A DNA stretch of 57,049 bases from RGIG8775 sp045660295 (GCA_045660295.1 JAZRDN010000029.1:1-57049), one strand, 5' to 3'; positions 23,963-32,025 are shown, counted from the first letter of the stretch. Program-made: numbers and translations. The notes: generated by a model from the letters alone, not told the origin.

Positions 23963-25732
23963 ATGAAAACAAATCAGACAAAAGAGTTTTCAGAGACTTT
24001 TGACGGCTTCAAGGGGCTGGACGTATCCTCACCAATAGGCTCGGGCAGGCTGTCTCGGCTCAGAAACTTCAAATTGCTTCCCGACGGCTCTGCCATAAAG
24101 CGCGGCGGCTTTCGCTATCTCGCATCGCTTGGCGGCGAGCCTCGCGGGAAAATTTCCTATTCCGACGGCGGAGAGGACGTAATTCTCGCGGCGGTGGGAA
24201 ATCAGCTTGTCAGAGTCTCGCTGGGCAGCGGAAGCATTGACTCGGCGGAGATATTTTCGGAAAGTGAGGGGCGTGTGGAGTTTTTTGAGCTCCGCGGCAG
24301 GCTCTACATCGCCGAGAACGGCACTTTTTACCGATACGCGGGCGGCGTGTCGGTGGAGCCCTGCGAGCCGTACGTTCCGTTTTACGGCAAGGATTGGGCG
24401 GTAAATTCGGAGTTCGTGGGCGAGGTAAACGAGCCCTTTAATCTGCTCACATCAAAAATCCGCATTACCTATTCAAGCAGTGTTGACCAGGTACTGCGTC
24501 TTAAGGTCGGGTTTCCCATAAAAAGCATAGATGCGGTCTACCGAAACGGTGTGAGGGTAGAGAACGTGAACTTTACTGTCGGCACAGACCGAAAGCGAAT
24601 AATGTGCGATGGCTTTGTGGGGTGCATAGGCGCCGAGGTAGAGGTCTTTGTGACTCTTGACACAGAGGAGTATCTTGACAGCGGGCTTTGCGGCTGTGAC
24701 CGAGCGGCGGTCTTTGATTCCTTTGAGAACTCGAGAGTATTTATGTACGGCGGCGAGGACAGCGGACGCTTTTACGTGTCTCCCGCTGTCAGTGAGGATA
24801 ATCTGGTGAGCCAGGCGCAGGTCTACGGCGGCGCAGACCCTATCTATTTCCACAAGGGCGGAGCGTTCAGCTTCGGGGGAATGGATTCCATAAGCGGAAT
24901 GTGCAGAGTCTTTGACAGAATGGTGATATTTTCAAATCACCGCTCGTGGGTAACGTCATCGCTTTGCGACGATGACGGTTCAAGCCGTCTTGGCGTTATT
25001 GTGGACGTGCTTTCGGAAACCACGGGATGCACGTCTGAGGACGCCTTTCGCATGATAGGCGGAGCCACCCCCGTTACAGTCTCGCGCGGGGGAATATACA
25101 AGTGGAGCATGGACCCCGAGTTTGAGGAGGAGTCGGTACTTACCAAGATATCCGACAAGGTGTCGGCGCACGTGGACGAGGGCTTTTTGAAAAACGCGTT
25201 GGTGTGCTACAACCACGATGGCAACGAGCTGTGGTTTGGGAATTCAAAATCCGAGAAAGGCGAGGTGCTGGTCTACAACTGCGAGAACGGCGCGTGGTGG
25301 CTTTACGACGGGATATTTGCCGACTGCTTTTTTGAAACGGGCGTGGGAATAGCCTTTCTCAAGGGCGTTGATATTTACGTGTTCGACGTCGAGGCGGTGC
25401 GCGACCTGCTTAAAGATGGTGAACGCGATATCGAGGGCGAGATAGAGAGCGCGGGCTTTGATTTTTCCCACACGGCGTTAAAAAAGCACGTGGTAGGGGC
25501 GAATCTTCTGTGCGAGCTTGACGGCGGCAGGATAGCGCTTACGCTTAACGACGGCAGGGAGCTGGGCGCGGCGGACGTTGACAAAAGCTCGGCTTCGCCA
25601 CTGCACGTTGGAGCTGACCTCTTTGAGCTGAGGTTCAGGACAGGCCGAACCGAGCGCGTAAAGTTCAATCTGCGCGCCGCGGGGCAGAGCAGGCAGAGGG
25701 TCTTCGGAATAGAGTTTTTTGCCGAGGCGTGA
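23963..25732 (+). CDS. podovirus-like tail nozzle/head-completion protein
   Basis: This 589-residue, strongly beta-rich protein opens with FDGFKGLDVSSPIGSGRLSRLRNFKLLPDGSAIKR-like sequence. Openings of this kind (a 'we set the baseline, here are the declared elements' segment of the form G.D......RL.N....PDG...RGGF) are typical of short-tail nozzle and stabilisation proteins such as P22 gp10 and T7 gp12. Those form beta-propellers below the portal. Repeated short blades (DVILAAVGNQLVRV, RLYIAENGTFYRYAG, IYKWSMDPEF, EVLVYNCENGAWW) fit a propeller. Its place between terminase and portal is unusual. Strong AAGGAGG before the ATG. The name is inferred from fold pattern and context. Confidence 0.65.
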   Translation: MKTNQTKEFSETFDGFKGLDVSSPIGSGRLSRLRNFKLLPDGSAIKRGGFRYLASLGGEPRGKISYSDGGEDVILAAVGNQLVRVSLGSGSIDSAEIFSESEGRVEFFELRGRLYIAENGTFYRYAGGVSVEPCEPYVPFYGKDWAVNSEFVGEVNEPFNLLTSKIRITYSSSVDQVLRLKVGFPIKSIDAVYRNGVRVENVNFTVGTDRKRIMCDGFVGCIGAEVEVFVTLDTEEYLDSGLCGCDRAAVFDSFENSRVFMYGGEDSGRFYVSPAVSEDNLVSQAQVYGGADPIYFHKGGAFSFGGMDSISGMCRVFDRMVIFSNHRSWVTSSLCDDDGSSRLGVIVDVLSETTGCTSEDAFRMIGGATPVTVSRGGIYKWSMDPEFEEESVLTKISDKVSAHVDEGFLKNALVCYNHDGNELWFGNSKSEKGEVLVYNCENGAWWLYDGIFADCFFETGVGIAFLKGVDIYVFDVEAVRDLLKDGERDIEGEIESAGFDFSHTALKKHVVGANLLCELDGGRIALTLNDGRELGAADVDKSSASPLHVGADLFELRFRTGRTERVKFNLRAAGQSRQRVFGIEFFAEA

Positions 25733-25786
25733 CCGCGGATATAAAAATGAACACGCCTCCTTGCAGCGAGGCTGGAAAGGAAAAAT

Positions 25787-27346
25787 ATGAACACAAACAC
25801 TAACATCACAAAGGCTTGGCGTGAGTACGAGGCGGGCAAGGATTACAAGCGGCGCATCGGACTTTACGAGACGGTCAGACGCAACGAGCGCTTCTATCGC
25901 GGCGACCAGTGGCGCGGCTCGGAGGGCGTAGACCTGCCAAAGCCTGTATTCAACATCATAAAGCGTGTTACCGACTACCTTGTTTGCTCGGTGGCTACGG
26001 GTAATTATTCGTTGGCTTACACCGATGAAAACATGCCCTTTTACTCCTCAAAGAGCGAGGGCGAGGCTATAAAGCGCGGTCTTGACGTTATGACCAAAAA
26101 CGCCCGCTACCGCTGGGAGCGTTGCCGAATGGACAGCACGGTCTACGGTCTGCTTCTTGACGCGGCGATATCGGGCGACGGTGTGGCGTACTGTTACTGG
26201 GACAGCGCCGCCTCTGGCGACCGCGAGTTTTCGGGCGACATCGGCGCGCAGAGGATAGACAACATCAATCTTTTCGTCGCCGACGTGAACAACGCCGACA
26301 TTCAGAGTCAGGAATACGTTATGCTTGCGGGGCGCGAGAGCGTTGAGTCGCTTCGCCGCGAGGCGAGGGAAAACGGCGCGGAGGAGCGCGCGGTAATGCG
26401 TATCGTCCCGGACGAGGACAATTCAGAGGGCTACGGCACAGGCGAGCTTGAGGACGGCATGGGCAAGGCGACCTGCCTTATCAAGTTCCACCGAGAGGGT
26501 GGCTTTGTGGTCTTTGAAAAATGCACCAAGGAGTGCGTTATCAAGCGCGTGGAGACAAGGTGCAGGCTCTATCCCGTGGCGTTCTTCAACTGGACTCCCA
26601 CAAAGAACAGCATACACGGAGCGGCGCCCATCAGCTCGATGGTGCCCAACCAGAAGTTTATCAACCGCGCTTACGCCATGGTCATGAAGCACATGACCGA
26701 CACCGCCTTTTCTAAGGTGGTATACGACAAGAGCCGTATTCCCGAGTGGACAAACGAGGTAGGCGAGGCTATCGCCGTGGTGGGCGCCACCAACGTATCC
26801 GACGCCGTGTCGGTGGTGGGTGTGGGCAAGATGCAGGAGAACTATCTGGAGCTTATCGAGAACGCGGTTTCCACAACCAAGGAGCTTATGGGTGCTACCG
26901 AGACGGCGCTTGGCAACATTGTTCCCACAAACACCAGTGCCATACTGGCGCTTAAGGAGACCTCAAAGGTCACGCTCGAGCAGGTGACGAGCGCGGCGTG
27001 CAGATGTATCGAGGATATCGCCAATATCTGGGCGGACATGATGTGCGCCTACTATTCAAACGAGCGCCTTGTTCCCTTTGTGGACGGCGAGGAAACGATT
27101 GCGGGGAAGATAGACTTCGACGCGCTTCGCGGCTCGCTTATCCGCGCAAGGGTCGAGGTGGGCGAGGCTACCACTTACAGTGCGTCCACGGCGCTTTCGA
27201 TACTCGACAAGCTGCTTGACGGCGGCTACATAAGCGCGCAGGAATATGTAGAGCATCTTCCCGAGGGCTTTGTAATAGACAGGGAAATGCTTGTAAAGAA
27301 AGGAGAGACAGAGGATGGACGAGACGATGATACAGAACGAGCTTGA
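25787..27346 (+). CDS. phage portal protein
   Basis: This 519-residue protein has features of P22-type portals: an N-terminal YETVRRNERFYRGDQW segment, KPVFNIIKRVTDYLVCS, a long central stem region and FNWTPTKNSIHGAAPISSMVP, followed by late helices (SAILALKETSKVTLEQV). The portal dodecamer forms the DNA channel at one capsid vertex. The length is shorter than P22 gp1 but normal for compact podovirus-like portals. The ribosome binding site is GAAAGGA. Its 3' end overlaps the scaffold gene by 32 bases. Confidence 0.88.
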   Translation: MNTNTNITKAWREYEAGKDYKRRIGLYETVRRNERFYRGDQWRGSEGVDLPKPVFNIIKRVTDYLVCSVATGNYSLAYTDENMPFYSSKSEGEAIKRGLDVMTKNARYRWERCRMDSTVYGLLLDAAISGDGVAYCYWDSAASGDREFSGDIGAQRIDNINLFVADVNNADIQSQEYVMLAGRESVESLRREARENGAEERAVMRIVPDEDNSEGYGTGELEDGMGKATCLIKFHREGGFVVFEKCTKECVIKRVETRCRLYPVAFFNWTPTKNSIHGAAPISSMVPNQKFINRAYAMVMKHMTDTAFSKVVYDKSRIPEWTNEVGEAIAVVGATNVSDAVSVVGVGKMQENYLELIENAVSTTKELMGATETALGNIVPTNTSAILALKETSKVTLEQVTSAACRCIEDIANIWADMMCAYYSNERLVPFVDGEETIAGKIDFDALRGSLIRARVEVGEATTYSASTALSILDKLLDGGYISAQEYVEHLPEGFVIDREMLVKKGETEDGRDDDTERA

Positions 27347-27875
27347 GGAAGAGGAAAAATTGGAGGAGGAGCTTTCCGAGGAGCTTAGCGAGGAGCCTGA
27401 AGTCGGTGAGCCGACTTCAGAGGATACAGACGGCTCGCAGGAGAGCGAGGCTGAGGCGGTCTCCAAAATAGAGGAGCTTCGCGCCGAGAAGCTTTTGCTT
27501 GAAGGTGAGATAGCTTCGCTTGAGAGTGCGCTTGAGAAAAAGCGTGCCGAGACAGACAAGGCGGCGCGTGAGTACGCCGAGTTCAGGGAGCTTTATCCCG
27601 ATGCTGACACAGAGGCGCTTCCCGAGGACGTGCTCAAATCGGTAGAGGCGGGGCTTCCGCTTGCGGCGGCGTATGCGCTTTACGAAAAGCGCATACAGAA
27701 GCGCAGTGCCGATATCGCGGCTCACAACAAGTCCACACGCGAGGTCTCCTTCGGAAGCGTGGGCAAGTCTCCCGAGAGTGACTATTTCACTCCCGATGAG
27801 GTGCGCGCCATGTCTCAGGGCGAGGTCAGAGCCAATTATTCGAAAATTCTTCAGTCCATGAAGAACTGGCACTGA
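27315..27875 (+). CDS. probable capsid scaffold protein
   Basis: This 186-residue protein is very acidic at the N-terminus (runs of Glu) and then a coiled coil (about 50-100: IEELRAEKLLLEGEIASLESALEKK-like). A basic, flexible C-terminal part follows. Size, composition and position between portal and coat protein are those of phage scaffolding proteins, which template capsid assembly and then leave. It overlaps the portal gene and its ribosome binding site, AAAGGAGAG, lies inside that gene. Confidence 0.8.
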   Translation: MDETMIQNELEEEEKLEEELSEELSEEPEVGEPTSEDTDGSQESEAEAVSKIEELRAEKLLLEGEIASLESALEKKRAETDKAAREYAEFRELYPDADTEALPEDVLKSVEAGLPLAAAYALYEKRIQKRSADIAAHNKSTREVSFGSVGKSPESDYFTPDEVRAMSQGEVRANYSKILQSMKNWH

Positions 27876-27977
27876 GAAGTGCAGGGTTAAGGGGCTTTTC
27901 GAGCCCTGCCCGAAAAACCAATTATATAAATACACGGGCGAAAGCCCTGAAAACAAACAAAGAAAGGAAACAAAACT

Positions 27978-28808
27978 ATGGCAATTACAAATTTTATTCC
28001 TACTATCTGGAGCGAAAATCTTTACACCGAGCTTGACAAGCAGTATATCGCCGTCAAGCATTGTAACCGCGAGTACGAGGGCGACATCAAGGGCTGCGGC
28101 TCTGCCGTCAAGATCTGCGGGGTAGGCGACATCAGCGTGTTCGACTACACCAAGAACACCGACCTTTCCGCGCCCGAGGAGCTTTCCGAGAGCGAAAGAA
28201 GCCTTGTTATCGATCAGGCGAAGTGCTTTAACTTCCAGATCGACGACATTGACCGCGCGCAGAGCGTTCCCGGTCTTATGAACGCGGCTATGAAGGTTGC
28301 GGCGAACGCGCTTTCGGGTGCGGCTGACTCTTACGTTTACTCTCTTTACGGCGAAGCCGAGAACATGATCTATAATTCCGAGCCTACCGTTGACAACATT
28401 CTTGACACCTTCCTTGCGGCTCGCAAGGAGCTTTACAAGAACAACGTTACCGATTCCTCGGACGTTATTTTCGAGGTGTCTCCCGACGTTGCCGAGCTTA
28501 TCATCAAGGCAAAGATCAACCTTGCCACCGACAACGCCGCAACCCTTGAAAACGGTTGCATCGGAAGCATCGCGGGCTGCAAGGTGTACGTTTCCAACAA
28601 TATCGTGCAGATCGACGAGGACGGCGCGAAAAATCACATGTGCATCGCGAGAACAAAGCGTGCTATCGCCTTTGCCGAGCAGCTTTCCGAGATCAACGCT
28701 TACCGCCCCGAAAAGCGCTTCGCTGATGCGGTAAAGGGTCTCCACCTCTATGGCGCTAAGGTGGTATATCCCAAGGAAATGGTTGCCCTCAACATCACTG
28801 TTGCCTAA
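27978..28808 (+). CDS. major capsid protein, P22 coat-like HK97 fold
   Basis: This 276-residue protein opens with MAITNFIPTIWSENLYTEL and NREYEGDIKGCGSAVKICGVGDISV, which are typical of P22 gp5-type coat proteins in Firmicutes phages. Later segments fit the HK97 fold: the spine helix (LMNAAMKVAANALSGAADSYVYS), the A-domain strands (VIFEVSPDVAELIIKA) and the C-terminal GLHLYGAKVVYP. It is shorter than P22 coat (430 residues), probably lacking the telokin-like insertion domain. The ribosome binding site, AAAGGAAAC, and low rare-codon use suggest high expression. The 100-base gap before it carries small hairpins including GGGCGAAAGCCC. Confidence 0.9.
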   Translation: MAITNFIPTIWSENLYTELDKQYIAVKHCNREYEGDIKGCGSAVKICGVGDISVFDYTKNTDLSAPEELSESERSLVIDQAKCFNFQIDDIDRAQSVPGLMNAAMKVAANALSGAADSYVYSLYGEAENMIYNSEPTVDNILDTFLAARKELYKNNVTDSSDVIFEVSPDVAELIIKAKINLATDNAATLENGCIGSIAGCKVYVSNNIVQIDEDGAKNHMCIARTKRAIAFAEQLSEINAYRPEKRFADAVKGLHLYGAKVVYPKEMVALNITVA

Positions 28809-28822
28809 CTGCCGTTGCTTAA

Positions 28823-28850
28823 CGTCACGCCGCCTTAGGGCGGCGTGACG
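28823..28850 (+). terminator. intercistronic hairpin after the coat gene
   Basis: A perfect 12-bp stem CGTCACGCCGCC/GGCGGCGTGACG with a TTAG loop lies 14 bases past the coat stop. No T run follows, so it is more likely an RNA-stabilising or partial stop that raises coat protein output over downstream genes. Confidence 0.55.
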
Positions 28851-28882
28851 AGTGTGCAGTGAAAGAGAAGGGAGGTGGAAAA

Positions 28883-29266
28883 ATGAAAAACAGAGAGGTC
28901 TATGAGGCGGCGCTTCATTTGCTTGCCGAGCCTATCGAGGAGGACAGGCTTGAGGATTACGCGTTGCGCGCGCCCTATCTGCTTGGCTGCTTCTTTTACG
29001 AGAACAGCCGACTTGACACGGCTTACAGAAAATTCAACGAGCTTGAGCCGCATGCCTTTACCCACGCGGTCTACTCCGAGCTTGACGACGATTTCCCGTT
29101 TGCCGAGCGCTTTGTGACCGCGGCGAGTCATTATCTTGCCGCCATGCTGGTGCTTGACGAGGACGCGGAGCTGTCGGACAGACTGTTTGATATGTTCTGT
29201 ACCTCGATATCAAAAATAACGTCTGAGATACCCGCCGCAAGCGAGAGTATCATCAATATCTATTAA
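28883..29266 (+). CDS. probable head-tail adaptor protein
   Basis: This 127-residue, nearly all-helical acidic protein follows the coat gene directly. Helical proteins of this size after the major capsid gene are usually adaptor or head-completion proteins (gp6/gp4-like) that sit below the portal. There is no diagnostic motif. A GTG at 28859 is in frame, but GGGAGGTGG ends just before the ATG at 28883, which is therefore the start. Confidence 0.6.
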   Translation: MKNREVYEAALHLLAEPIEEDRLEDYALRAPYLLGCFFYENSRLDTAYRKFNELEPHAFTHAVYSELDDDFPFAERFVTAASHYLAAMLVLDEDAELSDRLFDMFCTSISKITSEIPAASESIINIY

Positions 29267-29279
29267 GCGGGAGGTGGCT

Positions 29280-29513
29280 ATGAATTCCGAGACACTTGCG
29301 GGGATAGCGGCGGCGATTACCGCGCTTTTGTCGGTGATGGGAATAGTTTCAAAGCTGGGGCGCGCGTTGGCATCGCTTGAGGAGGCTGTGAAGCAGCTTA
29401 AGCAGTTTATGGAGAGTCAGGCGAAGAAAAACTCGGGCTTTTTGAAGCAGATAGTTGAGCAGGAGCGCCGTATAGCACTGATTGAATCCTGTGTTTTTAC
29501 AAACAGGTCGTAA
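29280..29513 (+). CDS. XhlA/BhlA-like small membrane protein
   Basis: This 77-residue protein has an N-terminal hydrophobic helix (ETLAGIAAAITALLSVMGIV) and a heptad-rich coiled coil (about 25-68). The layout resembles holin-accessory or phage membrane proteins of the XhlA/BhlA type, but with the helix at the front. GGGAGG lies 5 bases before the ATG at 29280; a GTG two codons earlier is less well placed. It is followed 20 bases later by the holin gene. Confidence 0.6.
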   Translation: MNSETLAGIAAAITALLSVMGIVSKLGRALASLEEAVKQLKQFMESQAKKNSGFLKQIVEQERRIALIESCVFTNRS

Positions 29514-29533
29514 AGCGACCAAAGGAGGAAATA

Positions 29534-29734
29534 ATGAAAATTTCTGAAACGTTAAAGCAAAAACTGGCGAGCCGAAAGCTCTGGAGCGCGGTGGCGGGTG
29601 TTGCCGTGTCGCTTGGGGCGATGTTCGGTATTGACGAGATGACCGTGGGGCAGATAACCGCCCTCATTTCGGCGATAGGCGTGCTTGTGGCATACATATT
29701 CGCCGAGGGCTTGGTCGATTCCAGTAAGCAGTAA
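29534..29734 (+). CDS. phage holin-like protein
   Basis: This 66-residue protein has two hydrophobic segments (about 18-31 and 38-58) separated by a short turn containing DEMT, a basic N-terminus and a short C-terminal tail. That is the shape of small phage holins found in Firmicutes, with the recurrent pattern SRKLWSAVAGVAVSLGAMFG and VGQITALISAIGVLVAYIFAEGLVD. Strong AAAGGAGG before the ATG. No endolysin gene follows: the next gene is host cdd on the other strand. Confidence 0.75.
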   Translation: MKISETLKQKLASRKLWSAVAGVAVSLGAMFGIDEMTVGQITALISAIGVLVAYIFAEGLVDSSKQ

Positions 29735-29743
29735 ACAAAAAGC

Positions 29744-29784
29744 AAAAGTAAAGGCGACGGTGTTTAGCCGTCGCCTTTACTTTT
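29744..29784 (+). terminator. terminator closing the phage island
   Basis: A 17-bp perfect stem AAAAGTAAAGGCGACGG with its complement and a TGTTTAG loop lies 9 bases past the holin stop. The loop is the complement of the CTAAACA loop seen in element A hairpins. Bases 29768-29790 match 21923-21945 on the left side of the island at 22 of 23 positions. Confidence 0.8.
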
Positions 29785-29979
29785 GGTATATGTTTTGTGC
29801 TATAAATTATTGTTTAGCGGCGCATTATGGCGGCGCACCAAACTCGTTGGGCGGGGGCTTGCTCCCACCGCAATAAAAATATTTTTGCGAACAAAATTGA
29901 TGTAATTCTTATAAAGCCTACAACAATTGTGTTTTACGATATTGTTTTATTTTTTCGGCGGGAGCAAGCCCCCGCCCTA

Positions 29980-30250
29980 CAGGTTTTGGAGCGTTTGGGG
30001 AGGGGGTACGGGCGCTTGCGGGAGCTATTGTGACGGCTACGCACTAAACGTCCCAAGCAGTTGCCGCAAACTATGGATAGAGGCACAGACCTAAACAAAT
30101 TCTTACCCTGCGCCAAAAGTTTTTGGGCGACTTAGAATTTGGGATTTGCGTAGCAAATTTGCGGTGTTTAGCCGCAAAACCAAATTCGTACAGGCATGCT
30201 TGCATGCCGATTTTCACAAAAAGGCGCGAAAATCCGACACAAAAACTAAC
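29980..30250 (+). repeat. element B, copy 7, with internal insertion
   Basis: A full copy whose final hairpin is split by about 77 bases (30134-30210). The insert has its own nested hairpins: GAATTTGG...CCAAATTC outer arms, GCGGTGTTTAGCCGC and GGCATGCTTGCATGCC. A GGCGGGAGC/CCCCCGCC hairpin precedes the copy, as before copy 6. The right end touches the cdd stop. The gap 29785-29980 otherwise shows nothing. Confidence 0.8.
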
Positions 30251-30262
30251 TTTTAGATGTTT

Positions 30263-30658
30263 TTAAATCCTGAAGCTCTCGGGGAGCAGGGCGGAGAGGG
30301 GGAGAGCCTTTTCGTTTTTGCCGTCGTACAGGAGGATTTGCAGGCTTCCGTCCTTTGAAAACTCGGCAAGCGCTTGACGGCACGCTCCGCAGGGTGGGCA
30401 GAAATCTGTTATTTCGCCCTCCTTGCCGCCTACCACGGCTATCGCCTTAAAATCTCGTTTGCCTGCCGAGGCAGCCGCAAAAAGGGCAGAGCGCTCGGCG
30501 CAGTTCGTCAGCGAAAACGAGGAGTTTTCCACGTTAGCGCCTGTAAAGACCTCTCCGTCGGCGCACAAAAGCGCCGCGCCTACAAAGAAGCCCGAATAGG
30601 GCGCGTATGCGTTCTTTCTCGCCTTGGCGGCGAGCCTTATAAGTTCCGAATTATTCAT
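30263..30658 (-). CDS. cdd: cytidine deaminase
   Basis: This 131-residue zinc enzyme converts cytidine and deoxycytidine to uridine and deoxyuridine. The catalytic zinc site is visible as CAERSALFAA (Cys and catalytic Glu) and CPPCGACRQALAEF (two Cys). FVGAALL and GANVENSSF are substrate-binding family segments. Length is typical for the tetrameric form. GGGAG precedes the ATG. It lies 12 bases after a VanY-type gene and seems to be the last gene of that minus-strand cluster. Its product could feed udp elsewhere in the window. Confidence 0.96.
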   Translation of the reverse strand: MNNSELIRLAAKARKNAYAPYSGFFVGAALLCADGEVFTGANVENSSFSLTNCAERSALFAAASAGKRDFKAIAVVGGKEGEITDFCPPCGACRQALAEFSKDGSLQILLYDGKNEKALPLSALLPESFRI

Positions 30659-30670
30659 AGCTTTTACTCC

Positions 30671-31465
30671 CTATTTCTTCTCCAAATATTCCTCAAGGCA
30701 AAGCCCCTCGGAATGGATTTTGTAGGCGTGGTATCTTCCCACAAATCTGTAATGCCACGGCTCAAAGCTGTAGCCTGTTACGTCTACCTTGTCCTCGGGG
30801 TAGCGGAGAATAAAGCCGAACTTCCAAGCGTTTTCAAGAAGCCAAGGGTAGACGGGGTCGTCGGCAAAGCTCTCGTCAAGCTCGCGCATGGAGCTTGTCA
30901 TAAGGTCAACCGAGAGCCCCGTGTGATGCTCGCTTGTGCCGGGGTATGCAGAATAGGTCAGTACCTTTTCCTTTGCCTCGTAGTAGGAAAGCCCGGTTGC
31001 CATTTCGTTGTTTATATAGGTGTTGAAAAGCGAATTCTGGTAGCTGTACGAGCGGTACGCGCTGGTGACGAAAACGCCGCCAAAGCCCTGCGCCCTCATT
31101 TCAATAAACATTGCCTCAAGCGCCTTTTCGGCGGTCTCGGCAAGCTCGATGTCCTTGTGCGTGTCGGCTACGGGAATAAGCCTTTCGGGCTCAAAGCTCT
31201 CGTCTATGGTGCTTGTCTTGTTTACCAGTATCAGATATTTTTCGTCGGTTACGTCCATGTATCTTTCGTACTCCTCAAGGTCTGACTTGAATATAGCCGC
31301 AGGCACTTCGTCCTCGGGCGGCGCGGTCTCTGCCGTGTCGGTGGAGTCTGTGACGCTCGGCTCGCTCTCCGTAAGCTCAAGAACGATAAGCGTCAAGCCC
31401 AGCAGAGCGGTTATTATAATGGCTACGACCAGCGGAATGAAAAGTCGGCTGCGGTTGTTTTCCAT
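30671..31465 (-). CDS. membrane-anchored D,D-carboxypeptidase, M15/VanY family
   Basis: This 264-residue protein has one N-terminal transmembrane helix (about 8-30), a Ser/Thr/Asp/Glu-rich linker (35-55) and a peptidase M15B domain outside the membrane. Zinc ligands and catalytic residues are in place: SEHHTGLSVD (His180, Asp187) and EPWHYRFVG (catalytic Glu235, zinc ligand His238). Such enzymes remove the terminal D-Ala from peptidoglycan stems. GGAGAAATC precedes the ATG. No van regulatory or ligase genes are nearby, so a housekeeping cell-wall role is more likely than glycopeptide resistance. Confidence 0.93.
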   Translation of the reverse strand: MENNRSRLFIPLVVAIIITALLGLTLIVLELTESEPSVTDSTDTAETAPPEDEVPAAIFKSDLEEYERYMDVTDEKYLILVNKTSTIDESFEPERLIPVADTHKDIELAETAEKALEAMFIEMRAQGFGGVFVTSAYRSYSYQNSLFNTYINNEMATGLSYYEAKEKVLTYSAYPGTSEHHTGLSVDLMTSSMRELDESFADDPVYPWLLENAWKFGFILRYPEDKVDVTGYSFEPWHYRFVGRYHAYKIHSEGLCLEEYLEKK

Positions 31466-31473
31466 GATTTCTC

Positions 31474-32025
31474 CTATTTCGTTTCGACTATCATAAAGTA
31501 GGGCGACGTGGGCGAGTTGATAATTTTTATCTGCGCTATGCTGTACACGAAGCGGTCAAGCCCCGAGAGGTACTCGGTGACTGTTTTTCCCTCAAGGTCG
31601 CCCTCCTCGTGTCCGGGGTAGATGGCTATGCAAAGGATAGCGTCGCGGTCGAGCATGGATATAGCCGCCTCTATGGCGGGCATGGTGGTCTCGCGCATGG
31701 TGGTGATGTTTTTGTCACCGCCCGGCAGGTAGCCGAGATTGAACATTCCCGCTTTTATCTTGCCGTCTATGTATTTGGCGCAGTTGTGGTGCGAGTCGTG
31801 AATCAGCGTGTAGTTTTGCGGACATTCGGCTTTTTCGAGGTTTTGGCGGGTGGAATTTACCGCTGCCTCCTGAATGTCAAAGGCGTAGACTTTGCCCTTT
31901 TCGCCCACGGTCTTGGACAAAAACTCGGTGTCGTGACCGTTGCCCATGGTGAAATCCGCGGCGATGTCGCCCTCTTTTAAGTGGGCGAGAATAAATTGCT
32001 TTTGCAGGTCCAATAATCTTAACAT
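31474..32025 (-). CDS. mnmM: SAM-dependent tRNA methyltransferase MnmM (YtqB)
   Basis: This 183-residue class I methyltransferase has the SAM motif DFTMGNGHDTEFL (about 24-36) and acidic loop YAFDIQEAA. It matches the rRNA-methylase-like family PF06962/YtqB, and NLGYLPGGDKNITTMRETT and IYPGHEEGDLE are typical of that family. YtqB was shown to be MnmM, which completes the mnm5s2U34 wobble modification in Gram-positive bacteria. Assignment is by family. It sits in a minus-strand cluster with the DUF6062 gene upstream and the VanY-type gene 9 bases downstream. Confidence 0.88.
   Translation of the reverse strand: MLRLLDLQKQFILAHLKEGDIAADFTMGNGHDTEFLSKTVGEKGKVYAFDIQEAAVNSTRQNLEKAECPQNYTLIHDSHHNCAKYIDGKIKAGMFNLGYLPGGDKNITTMRETTMPAIEAAISMLDRDAILCIAIYPGHEEGDLEGKTVTEYLSGLDRFVYSIAQIKIINSPTSPYFMIVETK

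Noticed and set aside
30671..31465. Glycopeptide resistance locus (vanY)
   Set aside because: The enzyme is VanY-type, but no vanH, vanA, vanX or VanRS genes are nearby, so a housekeeping role is more likely.
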